A stretch of 46,082 nucleotides of DNA from Candidatus Sabulitectum sp. (GCA_029938555.1 JAOZUR010000011.1:12327-58408), one strand, 5' to 3'. Shown: positions 24,813-33,220, counted from the stretch's first letter. Numbers and translations are program-made. Notes: generated by a model not told the origin, from the letters alone.

Positions 24813-26366
24813 ATGGAAGGATTATACTACACAGCCCTAAGGCCTATAATCGAGAAAAAAATCAAAAATAGAACTTGTGGTTCCGTTGGTATGACTTCGT
24901 CTTCCACACTTTCTCTGGGTTTTGGTCTTGGTTGGTTACATCTTCACGCAAAACCAGACTCTCCTGGTCTCTGGTGGACAGATAAAGCCTCTACAATTCC
25001 TCCAGATTCACCTTCTTGGGAACACCACCTAAAAGGCGCTTTAGTTGAAAAAGTAGTGCAACAAGGCATCGACCGTGTTTTTGAAATTTATTTTGCCAGT
25101 CGAAGTCCTTATGATGCCGGTGGAATCAGACTAATTTTTGAGGGTACCGGTAGAAATGCCAATATCATTCTAGTGCGACAGACTGACGATAGAATTCTGG
25201 CCTGCCTCAGAAAAGTTCTTTCCGGTGTGAACCGTTTCAGAGCAATTTCACCTGGGGTTATTTACAAATCGCCTCCATCTTCAGGGTATCCGCCTGAAGA
25301 ATGGGCTTCAGAAAAAATACAGGAACTTGTTCGACAAAATGTTACCCCCCGAACTCTTTATCAGAACTTAGAAGGGGTAGGACCTGCTTCAGCCAGGTCA
25401 ATCATAAATAATCCTGGAACCGTTGCAGATACAATTAAAAATCTTGCCATTTCTTTAAAAAATCAGGACTTCACCCCTTGGCAAACTGAATTCGGTAAAG
25501 TTCCCGTACAACTTGGTGAAGGTTTTGCCATAACAGATCCTCTGGCCCCACCTAAAAAAACGGAATCTGGACTTAAGAAGGAAGAATACAGACCATCCAG
25601 ATCACAACTGGTAACAATTTTAAAAAAACGACTTTCTGCCCAAAGAAAAAAGGTAAGAAGCTCGCAAAAATCTTTGGATCGTTTGGTTAGTCCTGATGAT
25701 CTTAGGAATTGGGCTAACCTTATTCTTACCCATAAAAATAATCTACGCAAAGGGATGAAAGAAACTTCAATTGTAGACTGGCAGGGTGTCAGAATTACAA
25801 TTAAACTAAAAGAATCGCTAAATCCTGTTGAAAATGCAAACAAGTATTTCAGAAAAGCAGGTAAAATTCATCTGGAAAAAAACCGACTGGAAAAACGAAT
25901 TTTATCTTCAATGGAGTCTTCTTCATACCTAGAAGATTTGTTAAAAAGAATTGAAACAATGGCAGATCAGGAAGTTACAAAACATCTCACAGCTTTAGCA
26001 AAACCTGACAAAAAACAAACAGGTGCTCCTTTAGAGTACATTCTGGATGGAGGATGGCGCTGCCTAGTGGGCAGGAACGCCAAGCAGAATGATCAACTCA
26101 CATTCAAAATTGCAGGCAGACAAGACATCTGGTTACACGCTAGAGGCATAACAGGGGCACATGTTATATTGAAAAGAGATGGCAGAGCCGACAATCCCAG
26201 CTCTGCGGTAATGGACCAGGCAGCCCATATTGCAGCCAAGCACAGTTCCTCCAACGGGGTGATTCCTGTTGACTGGACTCTTGCAAAATATGTTAGAAGG
26301 ATGAAAGGTGGAGGTCCAGGTCAGGTTGTTTATGTAAGAGAGAAAACTCTATTTGCCGAGATTTAA
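24813..26366 (+). CDS. rqcH: RqcH / NFACT-family ribosome quality-control protein
   Basis: Recruits Ala-tRNA to stalled 50S subunits and builds C-terminal alanine tails on blocked peptides. 517 residues, slightly shorter than B. subtilis RqcH. Parts: NFACT-N (about 1-210) with GIDRVFEIYF keeping the Asp-Arg pair (D87-R88) essential in RqcH, a helix-hairpin-helix segment (LEGVGPASARSI), two coiled-coil stretches (SRSQLVTILKKRLSAQRKKV and the 300-395 region), and NFACT-R/DUF814 (GRNAKQNDQLTFKIAGRQDIWLHARGITGAHV split over its metal-like loop; final VRRMKGGGPGQVVYVREKTL). The ATG at 24813 has AGAAAGAAG upstream and begins the conserved core (MEGLYYTALRPIIE); an in-frame ATG 19 codons earlier has no ribosome-binding site. 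Confidence 0.92.
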   Translation: MEGLYYTALRPIIEKKIKNRTCGSVGMTSSSTLSLGFGLGWLHLHAKPDSPGLWWTDKASTIPPDSPSWEHHLKGALVEKVVQQGIDRVFEIYFASRSPYDAGGIRLIFEGTGRNANIILVRQTDDRILACLRKVLSGVNRFRAISPGVIYKSPPSSGYPPEEWASEKIQELVRQNVTPRTLYQNLEGVGPASARSIINNPGTVADTIKNLAISLKNQDFTPWQTEFGKVPVQLGEGFAITDPLAPPKKTESGLKKEEYRPSRSQLVTILKKRLSAQRKKVRSSQKSLDRLVSPDDLRNWANLILTHKNNLRKGMKETSIVDWQGVRITIKLKESLNPVENANKYFRKAGKIHLEKNRLEKRILSSMESSSYLEDLLKRIETMADQEVTKHLTALAKPDKKQTGAPLEYILDGGWRCLVGRNAKQNDQLTFKIAGRQDIWLHARGITGAHVILKRDGRADNPSSAVMDQAAHIAAKHSSSNGVIPVDWTLAKYVRRMKGGGPGQVVYVREKTLFAEI

Positions 26367-26423
26367 TACCTCCGTTCAAGTATTGAAAAAAATGTTATGT
26401 TCTGTTGGAATAGGAGGTTGATT

Positions 26424-27599
26424 TTGAAAAAAGCAATTGTTTTGGTACTAGATGGTGTTGGCATAGGTGAAATGCCCGACGCTAAAGATTATAAAGATGA
26501 AGGCAGCAATACATTAAGCAATACTGCAAAGGCTGTAGGGGGTATGTTTCTGCCTAATTTCCAGAAAATGGGTTTAGGTAATATTGAACATATTGATGGA
26601 GTCAATTCTGTGATTTCATCTGTGGCTTCGTGGGGCAAACTTAACGAACTGTCAAAAGGAAAAGACTCTACAACAGGTCACTGGGAAATGATGGGAATTG
26701 TTTCTTCCATTGCCATGCCTACTTTCCCAAACGGTTTTCCCGAGGAACTCATCAAAGAATTCTCGCTAAAGTGTGGACATGTGATTATCGGTAACGAAGT
26801 TGCCTCCGGTACTGAAATTATTAAACGACTTGGCGAAGAACAGATTCGCACAAAAGGACTGATTGTATACACTTCAGCAGATAGCGTTTTTCAGATTGCT
26901 GCCCATGAATCTGTGGTTCCTGTTCAAGAGCTTTATAGATGTTGTGAAATCGCGCGAAAAATGCTTGTCCCTCCCAATTATGGAGTTGGTAGAGTAATAG
27001 CTAGACCTTTTGTTGGAGAATCAGGTGAATACTCTCGAACTGCAAATCGTAAAGACTTTTCAGTCTCTCCACCGGCACAAACTTTGCTCGACAAACTTGC
27101 GGAAAAGAATATATCAGTCACAGGTATTGGTAAAATTGATGATCTTTTCAACCATAGAAACATAAAATCAGAACATACAGCAGACAATTTTCAAGGTATG
27201 AAATTGCTACTTAATAAAATAAAAAAATCATCCGGTGGTTTTATTTTTGCGAATTTTTGTGATTTTGATTCAAAATGGGGGCACAGAAACGATTATCAGG
27301 GTTTTGCAGAAGGGCTAAAACAAGTTGATAACTGGCTTCCTCAGTTACAAAATTCATTAGAAAAAAATGATTTATTGATCATTACAGCCGATCACGGCAA
27401 TGACCCTACAACTCCCAGTACAGATCACTCAAGAGAATACGTTCCTTTGTTAGTTTACTCTGCGGGCTGTAAAGGGGTTTCTCTTGGCACTAGATCAACT
27501 TTCAGTGATATCGCAAGTACACTGGCTGAATATTTCCATCTTGGCAAAAACATTTTTCCTGGAACATCATTTCTTAAGGAGGTAATCTGTGACATCTGA
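26424..27599 (+). CDS. deoB: Phosphopentomutase
   Basis: Interconverts ribose-1-P or deoxyribose-1-P with the 5-phosphates in nucleoside salvage. 391 residues, alkaline-phosphatase superfamily. Metal and active-site motifs: LVLDGVGIGEMPDA, GKDSTTGHWEMMG (phospho-Thr region), NFCDFDSKWGHRND and TADHGNDPTTPSTDHSRE. The start is taken as TTG at 26424: a perfect AGGAGG lies six bases upstream and the family core begins two residues later, whereas the upstream ATG at 26397 has no ribosome-binding site. Its last 11 bp overlap cdd, giving a two-gene nucleoside salvage unit 57 bp after rqcH. Confidence 0.95.
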   Translation: MKKAIVLVLDGVGIGEMPDAKDYKDEGSNTLSNTAKAVGGMFLPNFQKMGLGNIEHIDGVNSVISSVASWGKLNELSKGKDSTTGHWEMMGIVSSIAMPTFPNGFPEELIKEFSLKCGHVIIGNEVASGTEIIKRLGEEQIRTKGLIVYTSADSVFQIAAHESVVPVQELYRCCEIARKMLVPPNYGVGRVIARPFVGESGEYSRTANRKDFSVSPPAQTLLDKLAEKNISVTGIGKIDDLFNHRNIKSEHTADNFQGMKLLLNKIKKSSGGFIFANFCDFDSKWGHRNDYQGFAEGLKQVDNWLPQLQNSLEKNDLLIITADHGNDPTTPSTDHSREYVPLLVYSAGCKGVSLGTRSTFSDIASTLAEYFHLGKNIFPGTSFLKEVICDI

Positions 27600-27969
27600 T
27601 GAAATGATTCGAGAAGCTAAAAGCTTAGTAACAAGAAGTTACAGCCCATATTCACATTTTAGGGTTGCAGCTGTTATTGAAGACATTGATGGTCACTTAC
27701 ATGCTGGAGTAAATGTTGAAAACTCATCCTATGGAATGACCATGTGTGCCGAACGATCTGCTGTTTTTGCAGCTGTTGCCACCGGCGTCAAAGAGTTTAA
27801 ACAAATTGTTATTTATTCACCTGATGGTCCACCGGTACCCTGTGGTGCTTGCAGACAAGTATTGTGGGAATTCTGTGATAAAGATTTTAAGATAACTGTG
27901 GTTTCGGACGGCGTTCCCCCCAGAGATTTTCAGTTAGGGAATCTTCTACCTGAAGCGTTTCAGCTGTAG
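27589..27969 (+). CDS. cdd: Cytidine deaminase
   Basis: Zn-dependent deamination of (deoxy)cytidine to (deoxy)uridine. 126 residues, the short tetrameric type. Zinc and catalytic motifs are intact: NVENSSYGMTMCAERSAVFAAV (CxAE, catalytic Glu) and PCGACRQVL. The GTG start at 27589 has AAGGAGG upstream, inside the end of deoB. The last 83 bp are antisense to the tail of the convergent PAS-domain gene; the C-terminus (LGNLLPEAF) is the normal family ending, so this end is genuine. Confidence 0.96.
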   Translation: MTSDEMIREAKSLVTRSYSPYSHFRVAAVIEDIDGHLHAGVNVENSSYGMTMCAERSAVFAAVATGVKEFKQIVIYSPDGPPVPCGACRQVLWEFCDKDFKITVVSDGVPPRDFQLGNLLPEAFQL

Positions 27970-29962
27970 GATCTAAAATTCTTCTTACAGCATTCACAAG
28001 ATCGCTTGTTCGAAAACCATCGGAAAGATATGTTATCTCACTATTATTCCGTTCTCCACCAATCTGAATTAAGGAAATACCTGGGACTTTTTCTATGATT
28101 TCCTCCGGTGAGAAATCAGGAATTGAAGCTGAAACAATTAACAATCCTCCTCCCTCTTTGGTAATTCTTCTAATAATTTCTGAATAATTTGTTTCAACTG
28201 CAACCGAAAAACCTGAATTTATCAGGGCTGCTCTTGACCGAGCAGCATCAACACTGTCAGCAAGAGCGATGACAATTGTTGCCGAATCAGCATCCATGTT
28301 TACAGATGGGAAAGTTAGAAAAAGTTTAATTGAATTATCTACAGTTTCATAAACAACCTTGCCGCCGTGAGATCTGACCATTGCATAAACTGACGCAAGC
28401 CCTGGAGAATTGGATATACGAGGAATAAATAGCCCTTCTAGAGCGTCTTGAATGCCAATATAGCCCTTAACGGAGACACATACTCCTCCGCTTTTCAAAT
28501 CATCAATAGAACTTATAGTAAAACCTGTAGCGAGGTTTGTATTTTGTAACACAATCAAAAGTCTGACTAAAATATTCTCGAATGAATCTGGATCACAAAG
28601 AGCAGCAGCTTTCGTAGATGTCTCAATTACCAGAGAAATTTCAGGCTGAATCAGATTTTTTAACATACCTGTATTGCTCTTGAGAAAACTGTCAAATCTT
28701 AGTGTTCTGGGATAATTATTTCTTCCTAAAACGTTAGCAACATCCGCAGAATGTAACTTTATCATTCTTGTGGTGGCTTCATAATTCTTCTGTTCAAGTA
28801 ATTCTTCAAGAGAGTAAAGATTTTCAAGCATTGCGCTAGAGAGCCGTCCAATGGCATCCATAACTACAGAACTACTACCCAAACCAGCAAGACCAGCGCC
28901 ACTAATTGGGTAACAAACACCAACCATGCAATCATTTTCAATTCTAGACCAGATAAACTTATGATAAACTAAACCCTTATCGGTTCTCATTCTTAGATCC
29001 TTGCTTCCATCCACTTGATATCTAGTATCTTTCAGCAATTGATCTCTATCATCAGAATGAAATAGTGGAAAAAAAACCTCATTGGCTGGTCCGGAAATCA
29101 AGTCGTAACTTCCGCTAAGTAATGGACGGAAAACCCCTGATGAATCAATCATCCAAACAAAGTAACCGGCCATTGAAGCTGCTTGTTCTATAAACCGTCT
29201 GTCCTGTTTCAAAGCTTTGCTCATAATGCTTCTGCTTGATACATTTTTTGCCACAATAACAGCAAAGTTCTTACCTCTGAATTCCATCAAATCAACTGTT
29301 ACCTCAACTGGATAAACTCCCTCTTCTAATCCTTTATGCTCTGTTTCAAACTGCAAAGATCCTCTGAGCAACAAGGATTCCCATAAAGTTTTCCACCATT
29401 CACCCTCAACCATGGTATTCAATTCGGAAAAATGATGCCCTGGAATTTCATTTTCATTAACACCCAGTTTAGCAGCAACCGATAAATTGCCAGCTATAAA
29501 AACGCCATTATGATCTATTATAAAGAATTCATCTGATGTTGAATTTCCAAATGTTCTTATGAAATTAAGATTTCTCTCAAATTTTTTCTCTCTAGAAATA
29601 TTAGTTAAAAAAGCAACAAAATAACCCTCCCTAGGGGCATAGCAGAACACCTTGAAATAGATGTCGAAACGAGGTGAGTAGAATTCTTTTTCAACAGGGT
29701 CACCAGTAATACCAACACTGGTAAAAACCTGTATATCATCCTTAGTCGAAGCAATAGAGAATAAACCGGATATCCGTTTACCAATAATCTTTTCTTTTGA
29801 AGTGGCTGTGTATTCAGAAAATGTATGGTTAACATCAAGTATCTTATAATCGATTGGTAGACTGTTACCATCAACTAAAACTTCACCGTACAAATATCCA
29901 CAAGGCAAAGCCCCTAGCATCTGACGAAATCTTTTTTTCTGAATCCCAATATCATCAAGCAT
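27887..29962 (-). CDS. PAS-domain sensor protein with degenerate kinase and receiver domains
   Basis: 691 residues, no signal peptide or membrane helix, so probably cytoplasmic. Three PAS-like blocks: about 10-120 (SEYTATSKEKIIGKRISGLF), 130-250 (FIIDHNGVFIAGN...PVEVTVDLMEFRGK) and 260-355 (FVWMIDSSGVFRPLLSG). Then a helical stretch without a recognisable HisKA H-box, a histidine-kinase ATPase-like region (450-560; GLASVYAMVRSHGGKVVYE recalls the G2 box, but the N-box asparagines and the DxGxG box are missing), and a receiver-like domain (565-675) in which the phospho-acceptor Asp position reads LLIVSASIPD. It looks like a hybrid sensor kinase that has lost catalysis but kept its fold. The ATG at 29962 has GGAG five bases upstream. 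The 3' end overlaps cdd by 83 bp, convergent. Ligand and partner unknown. Confidence 0.8.
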   Translation of the reverse strand: MLDDIGIQKKRFRQMLGALPCGYLYGEVLVDGNSLPIDYKILDVNHTFSEYTATSKEKIIGKRISGLFSIASTKDDIQVFTSVGITGDPVEKEFYSPRFDIYFKVFCYAPREGYFVAFLTNISREKKFERNLNFIRTFGNSTSDEFFIIDHNGVFIAGNLSVAAKLGVNENEIPGHHFSELNTMVEGEWWKTLWESLLLRGSLQFETEHKGLEEGVYPVEVTVDLMEFRGKNFAVIVAKNVSSRSIMSKALKQDRRFIEQAASMAGYFVWMIDSSGVFRPLLSGSYDLISGPANEVFFPLFHSDDRDQLLKDTRYQVDGSKDLRMRTDKGLVYHKFIWSRIENDCMVGVCYPISGAGLAGLGSSSVVMDAIGRLSSAMLENLYSLEELLEQKNYEATTRMIKLHSADVANVLGRNNYPRTLRFDSFLKSNTGMLKNLIQPEISLVIETSTKAAALCDPDSFENILVRLLIVLQNTNLATGFTISSIDDLKSGGVCVSVKGYIGIQDALEGLFIPRISNSPGLASVYAMVRSHGGKVVYETVDNSIKLFLTFPSVNMDADSATIVIALADSVDAARSRAALINSGFSVAVETNYSEIIRRITKEGGGLLIVSASIPDFSPEEIIEKVPGISLIQIGGERNNSEITYLSDGFRTSDLVNAVRRILDPTAETLQVEDSLTENLWGERRPKPQLS

Positions 29963-30020
29963 AAACACTCCAATCCGTGTCAGCTAATATACAAATGAAA
30001 TTCAAACTGATAACAGACAC

Positions 30021-30050
30021 TTGACAGTACAGTCGTTCTGATTGTACAGT
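30021..30050 (+). promoter_or_regulatory. Candidate promoter with direct repeats upstream of the PC4-like gene
   Basis: A perfect -35 TTGACA (30021-30026), 18 nt spacer, and TACAGT (30045-30050, four of six). GTACAGT occurs twice, 30027-30033 and 30044-30050, 17 bp apart, one copy on the -10; this could be a repressor site. Confidence 0.5.
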
Positions 30051-30052
30051 AT

Positions 30053-30087
30053 GCCTCCTAACACATAAGTATACAGATTAAGGAGGC
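30053..30087. repeat. Inverted repeat pairing with the Shine-Dalgarno of the PC4-like gene
   Basis: GCCTCCT (30053-30059) is the exact complement of AGGAGGC (30081-30087), the ribosome-binding site of the gene at 30092. If transcribed in full it would form a 7-bp stem masking the site. The predicted start (about 30057) would cut into the 5' arm, so a DNA operator is equally possible. Confidence 0.45.
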
Positions 30088-30091
30088 TCTA

Positions 30092-30328
30092 ATGAACAAA
30101 CAGATAACACAAATAGAAAAAGGCGAAGACGTAGTAAGGGTTGCCCTTACTGAATTCCGCAAACGCCAGTATATTGAAATCCGTACATATTATATGGCTG
30201 ATGATGGAGATTGGAAACCCACACGCAAAGGAATTACACTTGATCCAGACCTGATGAAAGAAGTACATCAAGCTCTTGGCAAGGCTCTTGAAGAAGTAGA
30301 AAATGCAAAAGAATCTGACGCCGAATAG
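30092..30328 (+). CDS. PC4/YdbC-like single-stranded nucleic-acid-binding protein
   Basis: 78 residues resembling the PC4 (transcriptional coactivator p15) fold that also occurs in bacterial YdbC, which binds single-stranded DNA as a dimer. Seen: strand pattern VVRVALTEFRKRQYIEIRTYY, then WKPTRKGITLDPDLMKEV, the family's K-P-T/S-x-K-G-I-x-L core followed by the C-terminal dimerising helix. The C-terminus is acidic. Strong ribosome-binding site TTAAGGAGG. It lies alone between the divergent PAS gene and the convergent prepilin gene, whose stop is 11 bp away. Confidence 0.85.
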   Translation: MNKQITQIEKGEDVVRVALTEFRKRQYIEIRTYYMADDGDWKPTRKGITLDPDLMKEVHQALGKALEEVENAKESDAE

Positions 30329-30339
30329 TTTTTCCTAAG

Positions 30340-30783
30340 TTACCAACTGGCCACGCCGTCATAGATATGACCGTGGCCATTGTAACATTCGAGCATCCAA
30401 CCTCTTACTGCGAAAGTATCATCTTCTCCGTAAAGTCTGTATCTGTAATCCGTACTTCCGGTCAAAGGACATTTGTAACTGTCCGCCCTATATAAATACC
30501 CTTCAAGAAGTGAAAACCCCCTCCAATAATGCGCCTCGCCAGCTGACGGATAACCTCCGTTATCACAAGCATAAAAATTTAAACAGTGTGCCAACGAGTT
30601 AAGATTGCTTCTACAAGATGCTGCTCTCGCCCTATGAGATACATCCTGAAACTTAGGAATAGCAATGCTGCTTAAAATACCTACAATCACCACTACAATC
30701 ATTAACTCGATTAAAGTAAAACCAGAATTACCCGCATTCCGAGTATCCACATTCGAGAGAGCAGGAGACACAACCTGATTCAT
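30340..30783 (-). CDS. Type IV prepilin / GspG-like pseudopilin
   Basis: 147-residue precursor with a class III signal: 21-residue leader ending NSG, then FTLIELMIVVVIVGILSSIA with Glu at +5, the PilD/GspO processing site and N-terminal assembly helix. The mature part is ~126 residues, with cysteines in AASCRSNLN, LAHCLNFYACDN, YKCPLTG and LECYNG; GYPSAG and CPLTG are common in pseudopilin-like proteins of FCB-type bacteria. No pilus or type II secretion genes lie nearby. The ATG at 30783 has GGAGG 11 bases upstream, a long spacing; its leader is encoded within the last 56 bp of nrdJ in another frame. An internal GTG is an alternative start. Confidence 0.87.
   Translation of the reverse strand: MNQVVSPALSNVDTRNAGNSGFTLIELMIVVVIVGILSSIAIPKFQDVSHRARAASCRSNLNSLAHCLNFYACDNGGYPSAGEAHYWRGFSLLEGYLYRADSYKCPLTGSTDYRYRLYGEDDTFAVRGWMLECYNGHGHIYDGVASW
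30348..30377. repeat. Strong 12-bp stem-loop between PC4-like gene and prepilin 3' end
   Basis: GGCCACG, a CC bulge, GTCAT, loop AGAT, ATGAC, CGTGGCC: arms 30348-30361 and 30366-30377. It is 20 bp after the PC4-like stop and inside the last codons of the prepilin gene. No T-run follows on either strand, so it is not a canonical intrinsic terminator, but its position between convergent genes suggests transcript end formation or protection. Confidence 0.5.
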
Positions 30784-33091
30784 ACTTTAAAGGACCTCCA
30801 CAAAAGGGACATGCCCCTGCAAGGTTATTTACTGAGGCAGAAGAAACTGAACTTTCATCTACAGTAACCTCCGTGGTAGTTTCTTTTGCAACCGTCTCTT
30901 CTTTTTTGTGGTCACCTTTGCTCTTCAAGTGCCATTCTAAGGCTTTTCCCATGGCATCTGCACAAGATAGTATTCTGGTTCCATTCTGCCACGCAAGCCT
31001 GTGACAACTGATTCCCTTTAACTCGCTTGCTATTTCAGAAGGATGAACATGGCTACGCAGAGCAAGAGATACCATTCGACTTATGGCTTCACTCTGGCTT
31101 GCAGCACACCCACCTGCTTTTCCCATCTGACTAAATATTTCAACAGGTCCATGTTCGTCTTCATTAATAGTGACATAAAGATTACCACAACCTGTTACTA
31201 CTCTTCTTGTAACTCCTTTTGTAAGCTCTGGTCTTGGTCTTGGACCAACCATAACCGGTATCTCAACCTCTTCTGTCTTCTCTGAGTTCAAATTCAAAAC
31301 CTGTTTATTTCGACTCCCGTCTCTGTAAACAGTCACACCTTTGCACCCAAGCTGCCTAGCAAGGCGAAAGACCTGAGCAACATCTTCTCTTGAAGCATCT
31401 GAAGGAAGATTCACAGTTTTAGAAACTGCGTTGTCTGTAAATTTTTGAAAAGCCGCTTGCATTCTAACATGATATGAAGGGCTAATATCATGGGATGTAA
31501 CAAAAACTTTCTGTACATCATCTGGAACGCCTTCCAGCCCTTTACAACTGCCCTTTTCAGCAACCATTCCAATCAATTCTGCAGAATGAAAATGCCTTTC
31601 CATTGCAACTTTGGAAAACTCAGGTACAACTTCGTGAAGTTCATCTCCTTCATCCAATAGGTTTTTACGAGTGTATGCAAGAGCAAAAACAGGCTCTATG
31701 CCACTAGAGCAACCAGCAAGAATACTTATGGAACCGGTTGGAGCAATGGTTGTTACTGTAGCATTCCTCATTTCAGGCAAATTTTTGGTATCGTAAAGAC
31801 TGCCTTTGAAATTGGGAAATGCACCTCTTTCTCCCGCAAGATCTGCACTGGTCTGTTTTCCCTTATCTGCCACAAAACTCATTATTTCTTCCGCTAGAAC
31901 AAGCGCTTTTTCGCTATTGTAAGGTATGGCCAATCTGAACAACAAATCGGCAAAACCCATAAGACCCAATCCTATCTTTCTGTTACCACTAACCATTTCA
32001 GTAATTTCAGGAAGTGGATACTTGTTTACCTCGATAACATCATCAAGAAACCTCACTGCATTTCGAACAGTTTTTTCAAGACGGGTCCATGCTACTTCAG
32101 GATGCCCATTTGAGCCTCGTCTCACCATAAGAGAAAGATTGATTGAGCCAAGATTGCATGCCTCGAAAGGCAACAATGGCTGCTCACCACAAGGGTTAGT
32201 AGCCTCAATCTGGCCTATATGAGGCGTGGGGTTTGCTTCATTTATTTTATCTATAAAAATCAAACCTGGTTCACCACTGGCCCAGGCACTATCTACAATC
32301 TTTGAAAATATCGATTTTGCACTTAAACTTTCGACTTCTTCACCGGTTCGGGGATTAATCAAAGAAAATTGTTCACCCCTATCTACAGCATTCATGAAAA
32401 TATCCGTTGCCCCAATAGATAGATTAAAATTATTAAGTAGATTCATGTCCTGCTTGACAGTTATAAATTTTTGAATATCAGGATGATCAACCCGAAGCAC
32501 TGCCATGTTTGCCCCGCGACGAACACCTCCCTGTTTAACTGTTTCTGTAGCATGGTCAAAAACAGTCATAAATGAAATCGGCCCGCTGGAAACACCCTTT
32601 GTTGAATGAACACAATCATTTTCCGGCCGAATACGCGAAAATGAAAAACCGGTTCCACCACCACTTTTATGGATAAGAGCAGTGTTTTTTACAGCAGTAA
32701 AAATGCTATCCATACTGTCTTCCACTGGAAGTACAAAACAGGCAGAAAGCTGACCAAGTGGTTTACCTGCATTCATCAATGTTGGTGAATTAGGTAAAAA
32801 TTCTTTTCGAGCCATCATGTTATAAAATACCGCTGCCCACTGGCCGGGATCTCCTTCCCATTTCGATTCCGCATCAGCAATAGTTGATGCAACCCGCCAT
32901 AACATCTCGGACGGGGTCTCTAGTATTTCACCATCACCGCTTCTTGTGAGGTATCGCTTACGGAGCACCATTTCAGCATTTGGCGTAAATGTTGGAGTTA
33001 CCAGATTCTCGACAAGAGGCTGTTCACGCTCTTCCTTTTTATTTTCAGTATGAAAAAAGTCTTCAAAAAGACTATTATTCTCAGTTAACAC
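30728..33091 (-). CDS. nrdJ: Class II (adenosylcobalamin-dependent) ribonucleoside-diphosphate reductase
   Basis: Makes deoxyribonucleotides by B12-radical chemistry without needing oxygen. 787 residues. Seen: LSACFVLPVEDSMDSI (first redox Cys region), GGGTGFSFSRIRP, NPCGEQPLLPFEACNLGS (radical/active-site Cys block), APTGSISILAGCSSGIEP, and a C-terminal zinc-ribbon-like end CPFCGGPLKYESGCVSC followed by CGYSECG, all typical of NrdJ. The start is taken as GTG at 33091 with AGAGGGG five bases upstream; ATG at 33106 or TTG at 33112 are alternatives. A candidate promoter and NrdR-like box lie upstream. A class II enzyme fits anaerobic or fluctuating oxygen conditions. Confidence 0.95.
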   Translation of the reverse strand: MLTENNSLFEDFFHTENKKEEREQPLVENLVTPTFTPNAEMVLRKRYLTRSGDGEILETPSEMLWRVASTIADAESKWEGDPGQWAAVFYNMMARKEFLPNSPTLMNAGKPLGQLSACFVLPVEDSMDSIFTAVKNTALIHKSGGGTGFSFSRIRPENDCVHSTKGVSSGPISFMTVFDHATETVKQGGVRRGANMAVLRVDHPDIQKFITVKQDMNLLNNFNLSIGATDIFMNAVDRGEQFSLINPRTGEEVESLSAKSIFSKIVDSAWASGEPGLIFIDKINEANPTPHIGQIEATNPCGEQPLLPFEACNLGSINLSLMVRRGSNGHPEVAWTRLEKTVRNAVRFLDDVIEVNKYPLPEITEMVSGNRKIGLGLMGFADLLFRLAIPYNSEKALVLAEEIMSFVADKGKQTSADLAGERGAFPNFKGSLYDTKNLPEMRNATVTTIAPTGSISILAGCSSGIEPVFALAYTRKNLLDEGDELHEVVPEFSKVAMERHFHSAELIGMVAEKGSCKGLEGVPDDVQKVFVTSHDISPSYHVRMQAAFQKFTDNAVSKTVNLPSDASREDVAQVFRLARQLGCKGVTVYRDGSRNKQVLNLNSEKTEEVEIPVMVGPRPRPELTKGVTRRVVTGCGNLYVTINEDEHGPVEIFSQMGKAGGCAASQSEAISRMVSLALRSHVHPSEIASELKGISCHRLAWQNGTRILSCADAMGKALEWHLKSKGDHKKEETVAKETTTEVTVDESSVSSASVNNLAGACPFCGGPLKYESGCVSCSLECGYSECG

Positions 33092-33153
33092 AATAACCCC
33101 TCTCATTATCAATTAGGACAGAATTATCAATATTTAGTATCCAAAGCAAACCT

Positions 33154-33181
33154 GTTACACTACAGGTTGTGGATATGCCAA
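33154..33181 (-). promoter_or_regulatory. Candidate nrdJ promoter overlapped by an NrdR-like box
   Basis: Minus strand: TTGGCA (33181-33176), 16 nt, TGTAAC (33159-33154). The 16-mer ACACTACAGGTTGTGG (33157-33172) fits about 13 of 16 positions of the NrdR-box consensus as I remember it and covers spacer and -10, the expected place for repression. A second phased box, usual for NrdR, was not found. Confidence 0.35.
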
Positions 33182-33196
33182 TTATACTACTATACA

Positions 33197-33220
33197 GAAA
33201 CTAGCAAATAGACTAGTTTC
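33197..33220. repeat. 8-bp inverted repeat in the nrdJ/sigma factor intergenic region
   Basis: GAAACTAG (33197-33204), 8 nt, CTAGTTTC (33213-33220): a perfect palindrome-like operator or hairpin between the divergent nrdJ and ECF sigma operon, about 80 bp before the sigma start. Confidence 0.5.
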
